Origin: Hymenopus coronatus
Taxonomy: Eukaryota; Arthropoda; Insecta; Mantodea; Hymenopodidae
Length of the DNA stretch: 64,000 bases
Direction of reading: 5' to 3'
NCBI GenBank assembly: GCA_030762935.1
Contig: CM060882.1
Coordinates: 21,457,001 to 21,521,000, forward strand
In this document: in pieces, positions 21,436 to 33,601 of the stretch
Layout: every line of letters begins with the position of its first letter
Numbering within the stretch: position 1 is the first letter of the stretch
Position numbers and translations under genes: made by a program
The notes under the pieces: generated by a model
Database searches by the model: none
Told to the model about the DNA's origin: nothing
Seen by the model: the letters and a program-made list of their open reading frames with translations, nothing else

Positions 21436-21839
21436 ATTGCTGTTTCAGTTTCGATAGTATAACTTTTCGTCGCTTCAACGGTCAGCTGCACTTCAGCAGT
21501 CCTTCTTACCCAATTGCACTCTAAAAAGTCTCTGTCATAATTGACCACATACATTTCACACACTCTGGAGCTGCGGGAAGGCAAACAAAGCTTTTTTGCA
21601 CATGTTAATTTGCTATAGCAGTATCTGCAACAATCCAGATGACTTACTGGAGACTCGCTCCTTCAGGCATTTCCGTATATTTTGAGACTATGGTATGACA
21701 GCATGCACATCTTTAATTTTTAGTGAACAGCATATGACTTCTTCTGCTTGTTGATTGAATTCTATACGATATAAAGTACCATAGAAACCATAACTTTTTC
21801 AAAATAATTATAATTTTACTTTTAAGTTTTTATTGAAGC

Positions 21840-22185
21840 AGCATCTGTTACTATATAAGCTGTTTGGTGTTATTTTCACACACTCGCTTACTCTTTACTC
21901 ACTAATTCACTCACACGCACAATCACTCTCACTCGCTCACTCAGTCAATCATTCACTTACTCGCTCACTCACTTACTCAGTCACTCGCTCACTCAGTCAA
22001 TCACTCGCTCACTCACTCGCTCAAGTCAATCACTCACTCACCCGCTCACTCACTCACTCGCTCACTCAATCACTCACTTACGTGGACCTTTTTCCAAAAG
22101 TGCATTACTGTGTGTTCAGGGATGTCAAAACGACTGTTTGCAATGAAATTTTGAAATAGAATTTTTCGGTAAAATAAAGACTTCC
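21840..22185 (+). repeat. (CACT)n minisatellite in an HL1 remnant
   Basis: A degenerate CACT/CACTCGCT run (21876-22083) occupies the place where HL1 has its CA run: it is followed by GGACCTTTTTCCAAAAGTGC and the HL1 end block. The 108-codon Ser/Leu/Thr/His frame through it is an artefact. Confidence 0.7.
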
Positions 22186-23038
22186 TCCACCTGAGTTAAG
22201 CGGCAGAGAAATAAGTACCTAAGTAATTAGGTTGACTAGTGATATAAACAGCCAGCTGGGTGGGCTCCAATTGGCAGGCAAACGTGGAAGAGTAAATGTA
22301 ACTAATCCATATAACCTGATTTGAAAACTTTTGCAGGCAAAGGCTATTTTCAGTACAATTTCATATTTTAGCTAATAGATTCCAAATAGCAATACATAGA
22401 CAAAGTTGTCAAGTGTTTTATATGAATTCAATACTACTCCTGGTAAGATCTTCAAAAAGCAAGTTTTGTCTAAGATGTGCTCTATATGAAACGTATGGCC
22501 TTTAGCACTTTCAAGAATGTCGGCGTGGAAATTGTTTAAATTATTTTACGGCAATTTCAATTGCCAGGATCATATGAGCGCCGTCGGTATGCTGGAATTT
22601 TGTCCTGCTGGAGTTCTTTAATATGCAGTTAATCTACAAACATGAGACTGCTGCTTCTATTTACATTTAAAAACCATGCGGAGTCGTTTCCGAAAAGTAA
22701 ATTAGAGACAGTAGTTAGGAAAACAGGTTCCTTGGGGAGGGAACGTAAAATTTTTATTTAAATAACAATAACAGTAATACAGTTGCCAGTGTATTTATTG
22801 AAATACCTACTCATGAGGGTGAGAGAGTGTCATCTAGCCGATTGAAGCGGTAATCTTGAGCTCCATGCGAGATCCCTAAAACCGCCTGAATTCCATGCAG
22901 CTACCTGCCTATTATCGTTACCCAGGATGCACCACGAGCAGATTGACTGTTTAGCCTCCCATTAATTCTGTAAATATTTTTTAATTTCTTTCTTTTTATT
23001 CATATTATTTTTTTATTTTATTCTATATATTTATTTTT
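22186..23038. other. Single-copy-looking region
   Basis: No HL1 or SINE homology and no recognised exon. 22800-22980 is slightly GC-richer; 22980-23038 is T-rich. Confidence 0.35.
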
Positions 23039-23849
23039 ACTCCACCCAAAAATTCGATACCGAGATTTCACCGGAAATATATGTTTTAGGGTCCACAATA
23101 TCCAAAAAAAGCATTTTCACAAAAAGGTCCGTGTGTGTGTGTGTCTGTGTCTGTGAACATGATAACTCAAAAACAAAAAGTCGGTAAAATGCCAAACTTT
23201 GTATTTAAGTTTAGTATCTTCCAGGGATGCGACACGAAGATTTTGAGAAAAATCCCCCACCCCCAACTACCCTTTACATGGAACTTTTTTCGAAAATGTT
23301 GATTTTCTCAAAAATGGCTCTAACGACTTTGATTAAAATTTCGTATAATAAACATATTTACCTGACAAATAAAATGTATATCTTGAATTTTCTAGGAATA
23401 GCCTCTGAAGAGTAGTTTATTCTGGATGAATTTTACGGAATTTTGAACAACTGCTAAATCGTAAGAGATGGACAAAAACTTACTACACAAAAAATGTAGA
23501 GCGCGTTAAAACACACAATTTGTTATATAAATTTTTTCGTGGACTTCGTCGTTTTTGAGACATTCCTTATTTTTGGTTTCTGCTATGAAAAACTTATATT
23601 TTTCTCACACAGGAACTTGTCAACTACTACTCATATAAACAAAGGAACTTCATTGAAATAGCAACCAGCTTTTGACTATCACTTTAACCTATGGTAGTCC
23701 CTTATTTCGCATCTACTTACAAGAAAGCAAGTAATATGACCATTTCTGCTATTTTTACTGATTAGCATAAAGTAAATAGAAGTATAAGCTTTTTAAGAAT
23801 AATTTGTTGCAGGGATATAGAGAAAGTCATGTGATTGGTACACATCAGA
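23039..23849 (-). mobile_element. HL1 copy lacking the terminal palindrome
   Basis: Begins just inside the palindrome at CTCCACCCAAAAATTCGATA and ends with GGTACACATCAGA. Otherwise near consensus, with a short GT run. Confidence 0.9.
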
Positions 23850-23998
23850 TTTTTTCTGTTTAATCCTTAATATTAAAATACTTATAACAATTGAAACAGC
23901 GCTAAACCTTCACAGCGTTATTTTAGCAACAGTTTTTGTGTTTTGTCAGCTTAGCATTAGTTTTTACAGTTTTGGGAGAAACATAAATGACACTGATT
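23850..23998. other. Short spacer before the MULE relic
   Basis: AT-rich, no recognised feature. Confidence 0.3.
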
Positions 23999-24984
23999 TT
24001 ATAAAATCCATCCTCGTTTTTTACTATTTTGGTAAATCAGCATCTGATCTCTCTGGAAGGTTTCCTTAATAACGGATCCTTTGTTCCTTTGATGATTTGT
24101 TGATCGAATATCAGACTGGATGTCCTTCAAAACATTTGCAAATATAAATATTTGGATGTGCTGTGGAAAATATCCAGTTCAGTTTTTAATGGAACGCGTC
24201 GTATTTGTTTTTTGTTCCATTAATTGAGGCGTCAAATCTTGCCCAAATCTTGGGTGAAAAAATGCTTTCTTCGGTGATGAAAATTTCCAGTATGTAGTTA
24301 GTAAAACTCTGAACATTTGTCTCTTGTGTAATACTGCCATAAGATCACCAACGAGGCACTCATCCACTTCTTCTGGACTTAAAACGGTGGACCAAAAAGA
24401 TAATCTAAAAAATGTGCTAACTTCCTTGTCTTCATTTAATTATCTAGTGAGGCCCATTGCTTGTATTTTCGCCTACAACCCTGGCCAAGATGAAAGCGGC
24501 ATCCCCAGTTTCAGACTGGGACAACATCTCTTGCACAACATTGTGAATGACCATTTCGAAATCTACAAACTTTTCCTCTGGCTTGAAGCTTAGTCCAAAA
24601 GAAGCACATTTATTAATTGTATTTGTCAAGATTTGCTTGTAAGACTCCTTACTTTTATCTGGCAATAAGCAGAACGCCAACAGCACTCAGGTGCCAACGG
24701 AATTCAGGTCATTAAAAGGATCATCCAGGTAGTTCGCACGGAATTCATGATGAGTCGATTGAAAACGACAGCAACAACAAATAGCTACTGCTCCACTCAC
24801 TTGGTAATTTTCTCAAGGCTAGCAGATTTCCATCATCGATTAAAACTTTCTGATATGGTACATTAACCGACTTTCTCCCCCCATTGTTCAGAAAATATTC
24901 CTTAAAAGTCAGAAGAATTCCATTCACATCTCTTTCTCTACCCGTTCTGCAAACAATTCTTTCAAAAGAGATTATTTTATCCAC
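23999..24984 (-). pseudogene. MULE-domain transposase pseudogene
   Basis: Read on the minus strand through several frameshifts and stops, the order of segments matches the MULE transposase domain. LLAFCLLPDKSKESYKQIL (24630-24686) is the central YALLPNKT-type strand. FKPEEKFVDFEMVIHNVVQEM carries a DFE acidic motif. GCHFHLGQ-RRKYKQ-GL is the conserved CHFH region. Then come PEEVDEC (24350-24370) and a C-terminal IFIFANVLKDIQSDIR-type segment, with a stop at 23999-24001. An upstream 79-codon piece (24745-24984) may belong to its N-terminal half, but I recognise no zinc finger there. No TIRs were found; a truncated HL1 starts at ~24985. Confidence 0.78.
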
Positions 24985-25582
24985 ATCATGCTAATCCAGA
25001 TAATGGCATTACTACTTGATTCCTTGTAAGCAAATGCGAAAAATGGCTAAAGCGATAATTATCTTTAAAAGCGGTCACTATGTGAACATTTGAAGATTGG
25101 TTCGCTGTGCAAAGCAGTAAAAAAAAAAAAGAAACAAAATGTATATGACATATATTGTGGTTTTAACAGAGTCTGTATTTTTGTGTAGTACGTTATTATA
25201 TAGTTCTTACGGTTTACTAGTTACTCAAAATTCAACCAGAATGAACAGGTTTTCAAAAGGTATTTCCAGAAAATTCGAGATATGAGTTTTATTTGCCATG
25301 TAAACTCTATAATATACGGTATTTTAAACAAAATTGAAAATATTAGTGACGTATCCTTGGAAGATAATAAACTTAACTACCAAGTTTGGTATTTAATGGT
25401 CTTTTAGTTTTTGAGCTAAGCTGTCTAGGTACTTGCACATGGACCTTTTTCTAAAAATGTTTTTTATAAAAAAGAAAGGGAGCCTCAAAACATTTTCCAA
25501 TGAAATTTCTGATTCGAATTTTGGGTGGAATACAATACCTGCTATATACACTATATACCGAGTACGTGTAGAGAAAGTAAAA
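24985..25582 (+). mobile_element. HL1 copy, 5'-truncated
   Basis: Starts at CATGCTAATCCAGATAATGG after the MULE relic; a ~150-bp part of the middle is compressed (after TTTTAAACAAAATTGAAAAT). Ends GTGTAGAGAAAGTAAA. Confidence 0.82.
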
Positions 25583-25639
25583 TTTTGATTACTATTATCT
25601 ACTTCATATTAATGAATATAAACATACCAAATAGGATTT

Positions 25640-26327
25640 GTACCAATCACATGACTTTCTCTACCTATTCTGCAACCAATCTACTCTTACAAAGATTATC
25701 TAGCTATCTACTTCATACTATTTGAAATAAACTTTAGCAGAAATAGTCATATTATTTAGTTCCTCAAAAGTAAAAGAGAAATAAGGATCGCAGTAGGCTA
25801 AAGAAATAGTTAAGTATTCTAAAATGTGTTTATGTGGAACAATTGAAATTCGGTTCTCTTCAAATGGCCACATGTAAAACAAGGGAGATATGAAACGACA
25901 GATGACCTTCCGTTTGAGAAAATTTTAAAAAGTTTAAAATTGAGAACAATAACAAGCAATATCTCGGAAACGATTAACTCTAAAAAGTGTATATATAATT
26001 CCTGTATTTTAACGAGATGTATATATTTATACCAAAGTTTTGTCTCTCTCTTACTGTTTACCAGTTACACAAAACACATCAAAAAAAAAAAAAAAAGATG
26101 TTCAGAGACTATTCCCAGAAAATTCAAGATATTCATTTCGTTTGTCATGAAAATATCTTAAACATATGCTTTAGATCGTTAAATCCATTTTTAAGAAAAA
26201 AAAAAAAAAAAAGCATCGTTATCGAAAAATATTCCATGTAAAGGATAGTTGAGTTCATGAATTTTACAGAAAATCTTTGTCACGCATCCTTAGAAGTAAC
26301 TAAACTTAAATACCAAGTTTAACCTCT
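25640..26327 (+). mobile_element. HL1 copy, 3'-truncated
   Basis: Outer end CAATCACATGACTTTCTCTA to AAATACCAAGTTTAA. Two poly-A runs (26081-26096 and 26197-26212) lie in it. Overlapping frames here only read these runs. Confidence 0.85.
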
Positions 26328-26329
26328 GA

Positions 26330-27173
26330 TTTTCTAAGCCTGTTCAAGTACATAGTGTATAGAGGAAGTATTGTATTCCACCCATAAATTGATATCGAGA
26401 TTTCACCGAAAATATATGTTTTGAAACCCCCTGAATCCAAAAAAAGTATTTTTAGAAACATGTCCGTGTGTGTGTGTGGGGGGGGGGCAGCAGAGTCAAA
26501 AACGAAAAGACCGCTAAACACCAAATTTTGCATTTAAGTGTCTTATCTTCCAAGGATGCGACACGAAGATTTTCAAGAAAATCCCCCCACCCCAAACTAC
26601 CCTTTACGTGAAAAAATGTTCGAAAATTTTGATTTTCTCAAAAACGGCTCTAACGATTTTGATTAAAATTCTGCATATAAGAGATATGTATATGAAAAAT
26701 AAAATGTATAACTTACATTTTCTGGGAATTACCTCTGAAGACCGATTCATTCTGGATGGCTTTTGTATAACTTTTAAACCGTAAGAGAACTTGCCTATCT
26801 ACACAAAAAATTAGATCTCGTTAAAACACACAATTTATGTCACACATCTTTTTCGTGGAGTTGGCCGTTTCCGAGATATTTCTAGTTATTGGTTTCAGTT
26901 TTAAAATACTTAAACTTTTCTCATACGGGAACTTCTCTACTGCTGGCCACGCAAAGAAACGGATTTCAATCCTATAGCAACCACATTTAAAAACATTTGA
27001 CTGTTGGTTTAGCCTAGTATATTCCCTTATTTCCCTTCTAATTAAAAGGAAATAAGTTATTAGACCGTTTCTGCTAATTATCTCGATTAGCATGAATTAG
27101 ATATAAGAATAAGCCTTTTAACAATAATTTATTACAGAGATGTAGAAAAGTCATGTTAATGGAACATCTCAGA
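26330..27173 (-). mobile_element. HL1 copy with partial palindrome
   Basis: Starts in the second palindrome arm (AGTACATAGTGTATAGAGG) and ends GGAACATCTCAGA. It has a G9 run at 26479-26487 beside a short GT run. It is inserted between, or recombined with, the + copies on either side. Confidence 0.88.
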
Positions 27174-27179
27174 TTTTTT

Positions 27180-27192
27180 TAGTTATGATGTT

Positions 27193-27223
<31 letters not shown>

Positions 27224-27388
27224 ACACACACACAGATAGACGCGGGTCTTTTTCTGTAAACACTTTTCCTTTTATTCAGAGGACCTTAAAACGTGTATTT
27301 CCAGTGAAATCTCGCCATCGAATTTTGAGTGGAGTGCAATAATTTCTCTACCTGATATGTAAGTGGTAGAGTGGCAAAAAAAGTAAAA
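27180..27388 (+). mobile_element. HL1 3'-end fragment with CA run
   Basis: From TAGTTATGATGTTCACACAC through (CA)n at 27195-27232 to GGCAAAAAAAGTAAAAAG. It may be the displaced 3' part of the HL1 copy that ends at 26327, with the - copy (26330-27173) inserted between. Confidence 0.75.
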
Positions 27389-27409
27389 AGAAATGCATCA
27401 TAAAATTGT

Positions 27410-27850
27410 AGGGTTTTTTTTAGTTGTTTTTAATCCCCCTTTAACTTCTATAAACATGTTGGGGATTTGGTTTAGAAAACGCTGCTGGTGTTTTTCTCGT
27501 GGAACTGTAAGATAACTTAACGTTTTTATCTTAGTATTACATCAGGTAAACCAACTGCTCAGTGTTGATATCTGGAGAGTTGCAGAACTTAACGGGGGCT
27601 ATTTTAAATTAAAGCAGCGTGCGGGGATCTGGCTGAGCGACCTTCATTTTATCCCTTTTGCTTGGTGAGTGGGTCGCGCGCATTGAGAGGAGCAAAACGA
27701 AAGTTGCTTTTGCCAGTTCTCCACTAGCGGTTTTATCTCGAAATAAAAATAAATATCCTGGTTAAAGAAAACTTCCCGTCCAGCTGGGAATCGAACCCTA
27801 GTCAGCTGGAATGAGAAGCCAGGACACTCACCACTCGACCATAAGTAGTC
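27410..27850 (-). mobile_element. S-F SINE-like element with tRNA-like head
   Basis: The minus strand has GGTCGAGTGGTGAGTGTCC then GGTTCGATTCCCAG (A- and B-box-like), a longer body and a tail GGGATTAAAAACAACTAAA resembling the S-C tail. It is the only copy in the window. Confidence 0.65.
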
Positions 27851-27944
27851 GATAGAGATAATTTGCCATACCTGAAGATGTTATTTGGATTGCTTATTCG
27901 GAGAAAGCGAACGGCCATTCGAAAAAATCAAATTTAGAGATTTT

Positions 27945-28819
27945 TACTTTCTTTATACGTACTATGTACATAGTGTATAGAGAAGATATTGTATTGCACC
28001 CAAAGATTCGATACCGATATTTCACCGGAAATATATATTTTGAGACCCCCTGTAGACAAAAAAAAAGCATTTTTAGAAAAATGTCCGTGTGTGTGTCTGT
28101 CTGTGTATATGTGTGTGTGGGGGGGGGCAGCATAGCTCAAAAACAAACAATCCGTTAAATACCAAACTTGGTATTTAAGTTTGGTATCATCCAAGGATGC
28201 GAGATTTCCAAGATAATCCCCCCACCCCAAACTAACCTTTACATGGAACTTTTTTCGAAAATTTTGATTTTCTTAAAAATGGCTCTAACAATTTTTATTA
28301 AAATATCGTATATTAAAGATATTTACTCGACAAATAAAATATATATCTTGAATTTTCTGGGAATAGCCTCTGAAGACGACTTTATTGTGGACGAAATTTA
28401 CGGAATTTTGCATAACTGCTAAACCGCAAGAGATGGAAAAAAACTTACCACACAAAAAATGTAGAGCACTTTAAAACACACAATTTATGTTATACACATT
28501 TTGTTCATGGAGTTGATCATTTTAAAATATTCCCTTTTCTTTGGTTTCAGCTTTGAAAAACTTATACTTTCTCATATAGGAATTTGTCAACTCCTGTCCA
28601 TACAAACAAAGGAACTTCAGTCACATAGCAACCAGCTTTTGATTTCACTTCAACCTATGATATAAACCTATATTTCGCTTCTACTTACAAGGAAGCAAGT
28701 AATAAGAGTATTTCTGCTAAGTTTTCCTCAATTAGCGTGAAGTAAATAGAAGAACAAGCTTATTAACAATAATTTGTTACACAGAAGTAGAGAAAGTCAT
28801 GTGAACGGTACACATCAGA
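27945..28819 (-). mobile_element. HL1 full-length copy
   Basis: Terminal palindrome 27948-27990, outer end TACACATCAGA at 28809-28819. A GT run followed by G8 (28120-28127) parallels the copy at 26330, suggesting the same subgroup. Confidence 0.92.
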
Positions 28820-29780
28820 ATTTGTTTAATAAAGATACTGTTTCTCTCCCCTCCTCTAGAATTTAGACATAAAGGTCTGAAGATAAGAAGTAGGTTCAGT
28901 GATTCTCAAGATTAGCGTGTTTATAGAGACAGAGAGAGAGAGTGTGTGTATTTATGGATATGAAAACGTGGATCAATTGCTTGTATGAGATATTTATGGA
29001 GGGAATCTTGGCCCGGGTGCACCCGAGAGTGCATTGCTGCATGCGCCGCCCTGTATCTACACCCCTCTGCTGCAAGCCACTTACGACATAAACAATGGCA
29101 TCACTAGAAGCGGGCGCGATAATGCCTCTGTGTAAAACAGACGTGGTAGCCGTTATGTTTCAGCAACTATACATAGAGGAAGAAAAAGCTCCCCCACCTC
29201 TACGTGGAGAAGGGAAAAGGTTGGAGTGTAATGCAAGGGGTTATGCAGAGAAGCAGAATTAGCAACTCATCGTCGTAGCCGGGCTCGTCGTCATCCTCGG
29301 CATGCTCCACACACACACAGGCGGCCTATTGCCGAGTGTGTGTGTGTGTGTGTGTAGCAGGCAGTGTCAAACGAGCGACCGAAAATGTCAACAGGGCCCC
29401 AGAGAGAGGAGTGTGGGACAGAGACAGCGAATAAGCTCATGAGAAATTCATGGTTCATTATCATAGCGAATGTGCTCGTCCGCTTTTGATTGGGCGGGCT
29501 GGCTAGGGGAAGGGGGTTGGAGCCGGAGAAGCGGCTATATGCTATAATGGCTACTGCATCAAACTGTGTATGGAACACATCGCGGCCTGTCATACTCCTT
29601 TAGGCGCGGTACACAAACCCAAATTCTTCCGGTGTCGCTCCGAGCGTGCCAAATATCTCTGCAGGGCGCACACTTTGAGACTCGTGTTTATTTAGTCGCC
29701 ATAGACAATCTCCGCCTATTGCCTACAGCTTCAGGACAATGGATTGATAGTGACTTCATAAACACACAACTGAATTGCTA
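28820..29780. promoter_or_regulatory. GC- and CpG-rich single-copy island, candidate promoter
   Basis: From ~28960 the DNA is markedly GC-richer, with ATTGG at 29489-29493 overlapping GGGCGGG at 29492-29498 (an NF-Y plus Sp-type pair). A CA/GT hairpin lies at 29308-29353. Short frames on both strands (29291-29593 on -, 29566-29781 on +) have no known domain. A CpG-island-like promoter or first exon fits, but no transcript evidence exists here. Confidence 0.35.
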
Positions 29781-30508
29781 AAGATTTCAGAAAGCGCTTA
29801 AAGCTTTAACAATATTTCAATTATACCTTTTCTTCTTTCTTCTAAACCTGCAGAGATGTAAAGTATTTAGTGCTGCATGACGTCATTGACCTGTTTTACA
29901 ATGTCTACAATCATTATAAATTGTAAATTTTGTTTGCAATTTGTAAAAATATATTCACATAAACAAACTTAAATGTTATATAATTTAAAAATATTTTCTT
30001 TCACAATCAAATAGTCACTTCATACATAAAGTGTATTTGTAAAACAATTGTATTTAAATATGTCAACCCTACGATACAAAGTGAACTGGTCATCCATTCA
30101 AAGCTGAACGTTGCGTGTTCGAGCCCCAGCAACTGCAGTAATATGTGCCTTTGGTGAAGGATGGGGAGGCCCCAAGTAAAATAACTGGTGTGATGAAACG
30201 CTTGGGTGCTGATGGGGTTACAGTAGACTGCAGTTGCATAGATTTAGCACATCATTATTTAAAAAAACACTACAGTTTTATTGCAAAATATTAACCTTTT
30301 TACAATATAAAATAACTATAAATAGCCTAAGTTTATTGTTGAAGGTTAGTATAATACTAAATTGGAAAAGAAGTGCACAAAAAATACGAAAACCTTTGAT
30401 TGACCGTCTTTGTTGCCAAATGGCAACACCGTGCAATGCAGGGTTAAGGTTTGTAAAGGAAGCTATTATTAATAGTATATTAGCCAAATACTTAGAGTAT
30501 ACATCTTT
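29781..30508. other. AT-rich single-copy stretch with a possible old SINE
   Basis: 29780-30070 is very AT-rich. 30085-30245 contains GCGTGTTCGAGCCCCAGC, B-box-like, and may be a decayed tRNA-derived SINE. 30250-30508 shows nothing recognisable; frames on opposite strands there are shadows of each other. Confidence 0.35.
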
Positions 30509-31569
30509 TACTTTCTCTACCACGTATAAAGTACATAGTAATTAGAAAAGGTGTTACATTCCGCCAAAAAAATCGATACCGAGATTTCACCACCCCTACC
30601 TACTTTAAGGACTCCTAAATACAAAATAGGATTTTTAGAAAATGTCTGTGTGTGCGTATATGTATGTGCGCGCTTGTGTGCAGCATAACTCAAAAACGAA
30701 AAGTCCGTTAAACACCAAACTTGTCCAAAGATTTGGCTCGATTTTTTTCAATATAATCCCTCCACCCCACACAACCCTTCATATGAAACACTTTTCGAAA
30801 TTTTTGATTAAAATACTAACGATTTTGATTAAAATACTATATGCTTAAAAATGTTTATGATAAATGAAACGTAATTGTTAATTTTCTGGGAATAACCTCA
30901 GAAGCCCTCTCCATTATGGATCACTTTAGCGTAAGAGATTGATAATATGTTACTACACCAAAAGTTAGATCTCGTTTAAGCACACAGCATGGAGTTAACC
31001 GTTTCCGAGATTTTTATTGATTTAAATTTTCCAACATATATATTTCCTCAAATGGAAACTTACCGTTCGTCTTTCTCTTTTAACTCCTGGCCATGCATAG
31101 AGAACTGAATTTCAAGACGCCACATGGCGATCACCAGTTAAAAGACTTGTTCACCGTTTTAGCCCAGTATATTCCCTTATTTCATTTCTACTTACAAGCA
31201 AGCAAGTAATAAGACAATTTCTGCTAACGTTTATCTTGATTAGCATGAAGTAATAAGCTTTTTCGTTTTTTCTTTTCTGTTTCTCCTGTATTTTAACGTT
31301 CTTTGTCCCAGTAGCTCGTATCGACAAAATAATGTTCAAATGAGCTTAAATTTACTCGATATTTGTTTTCTCTGGATAAGGGAAAACCCAAGGGAAACAC
31401 GTATCCGGGTAACTTACTCTGACCGAGATCGAAATTAGAATTCGGGAAATCTTGAATAACTTGATGGCCGACACACTGCCCTCATAGCTAAAGGCGTCCA
31501 ATAAACTTTTGTAAGAGTAGTTTGTTGCAGAAGCTAGGGAAAACGAATGGAATATATCATATTTTTAAT
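30509..31569 (-). mobile_element. HL1 copy carrying an S-B SINE
   Basis: HL1 from the decayed palindrome (GTATAAAGTACATAGTAATT) to 31262 and again from 31500 to ATATATCATATTTTT; the two parts join when the SINE is removed. Relatively diverged. Confidence 0.82.
31263..31499 (-). mobile_element. S-B SINE, old, with 11-bp target duplication
   Basis: AATAAGCTTTT (31252-31262) and AATAAACTTTT (31500-31510) flank the element. Head, B-box (GAATTCTAATTTCGATCTCG-like) and body are diverged. Confidence 0.82.
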
Positions 31570-31580
31570 TTGTCTGACAT

Positions 31581-32556
31581 TATGTATGTATGTATGTATG
31601 TATGTATGTATGTATGTATGTATGTATGTATGTATGTATGTATGTATGTATGTATGTATGTATGTATGTATGTATGTATGTATGTATGTATGTATGTATG
31701 TATGTATGTATGTATGTATGTATGTATGTATGTATGTATGTATGTATGTATGTATGTATGTATGTATGTATGTATGTATGTATGTATGTATGTATGTATG
31801 TATGTATGTATGTATGTATGTATGTATGTATGTATGTATGTATGTATGTATGTATGTATGTATGTATGTATGTATGTATGTATGTATGTATGTATGTATG
31901 TATGTATGTATGTATGTATGTATGTATGTATGTATGTATGTATGTATGTATGTATGTATGTATGTATGTATGTATGTATGTATGTATGTATGTATGTATG
32001 TATGTATGTATGTATGTATGTATGTATGTATGTATGTATGTATGTATGTATGTATGTATGTATGTATGTATGTATGTATGTATGTATGTATGTATGTATG
32101 TATGTATGTATGTATGTATGTATGTATGTATGTATGTATGTATGTATGTATGTATGTATGTATGTATGTATGTATGTATGTATGTATGTATGTATGTATG
32201 TATGTATGTATGTATGTATGTATGTATGTATGTATGTATGTATGTATGTATGTATGTATGTATGTATGTATGTATGTATGTATGTATGTATGTATGTATG
32301 TATGTATGTATGTATGTATGTATGTATGTATGTATGTATGTATGTATGTATGTATGTATGTATGTATGTATGTATGTATGTATGTATGTATGTATGTATG
32401 TATGTATGTATGTATGTATGTATGTATGTATGTATGTATGTATGTATGTATGTATGTATGTATGTATGTATGTATGTATGTATGTATGTATGTATGTATG
32501 TATGTATGTATGCATGCATGCATGCATGCATGCATGCATGTATGTATGTATGTATG
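31581..32556. repeat. Perfect (TATG)n tract with (CATG)n cap
   Basis: 932 bp of uninterrupted TATG (233 units, 31581-32512), then seven CATG units (32513-32540), then TATG again to ~32556 and an imperfect zone to 32600. All six frames stay open (MYVC or YIHT repeats); none is a gene. The tract runs straight into the TATGTACATA core of the HL1 end at ~32600. Confidence 0.98.
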
Positions 32557-32994
32557 CATCATGTATATATGTGTATGTATGTATGCATATGTGTATGTAT
32601 GTACATAGTAGGTAGAGAAGGTACTGTATTCCACCCAAAATTTGACACTGATATTTCACCGGAAATACATGTTTTAAGGTCCCATGGATAAAAAAATAGA
32701 AAAAGGTCCGTGTGGTGTGTGTATGGCTGTGTTTGTGGTTTTGATCGGTATTTAAGTTTAGCATCTTCGAAGAATATGATACCAATGGTGATTTTAATAT
32801 TGGAGATTTTTCGAAAGTTTTGATTTTTTGAACTATGGATGTAACGATTTTTATTAAAATACCATATGTTTAAAGTGGTTTCATGATAAATACACGAAAT
32901 GTATATTTTGAATTTTCTGGGAAAATCATTTGAAGCCCTCTTCATTTTGGATGAATTTTACATAAGTGGTTTTACATAAGAGATAGACAAAAAG

Positions 32995-33225
32995 TCGCCC
33001 TCCGTGGTGTAATGGTCACCATGCTGACTTCATATACCCAAGGTCGCGGGTTCAAACCCGGTGGAGGACGATGGATTTTTTCGGGTGTAAAAATCCTTAG
33101 CCGTTGGTCCCGTGTCGTAGATTTACGGCACGTAAAAGAACCTCAAGCCTGATAGAAAGGCCTCTGAGCAAAATTAAGCGGTCTTTCACACCCAAAAGAG
33201 CGTCCATAAATAACACGCAATTTCC
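32995..33225 (+). mobile_element. S-A SINE with 11-bp target duplication
   Basis: The tRNA-like head GTGGTGTAATGGTCACCATG has an A-box, and GGTCGCGGGTTCAAACCC a B-box. The body has CGTAGATTTACGGCACGTAA then GCGTCCATAAATAA. The duplication ATAGACAAAAG is at 32983-32994 (one extra A) and 33226-33236, within HL1. Confidence 0.93.
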
Positions 33226-33285
33226 ATAGACAAAAGCTTACACAAAAAGTATATCTCATTAAAACAAACAATAAATACCATCTTC

Positions 33286-33535
33286 TTTTTTAGTTCAATT
33301 TCTTTTAACCTAGTTAGTCATATAGGATGAATGAAATCGGTGAATTGATGCTCAAATGATCTCGGATAGCTTAAAGTTACTGGTCATTCATCTTCTCAAG
33401 AATAAAAAAAAAACCTACAAAAAAGAAAGAAAGAAAGAAAACCCTTTTCCGGATAACTCGCCCTAAATGAGATTCAAACTCCCGATCTCTTGAATGTGAG
33501 GCTGACGCGTTACCCCCACACTACCAAAGCGGGTC
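33286..33535 (-). mobile_element. S-B SINE
   Basis: Complete on minus: head TAGTGTGGGGGTAACGCGTC, B-box, body. An A-rich/GAAA run (33408-33442) expands the middle. Confidence 0.87.
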
Positions 33536-33601
33536 CTTCGTTTTTGGTTTCAACTTTAAACTTTTTCCCGAACGGGAAGTAATGTATCTTTTCACCTGTG
33601 T

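Noticed and set aside
21833..22159. 108-codon Ser/Leu/Thr/His-rich frame
   Set aside because: It is produced by the CACT minisatellite.
31522..32785. Open frames of 320-400 codons on both strands (MYVC and YIHT repeats)
   Set aside because: They are translations of the perfect TATG microsatellite, open in all frames; no coding evidence.
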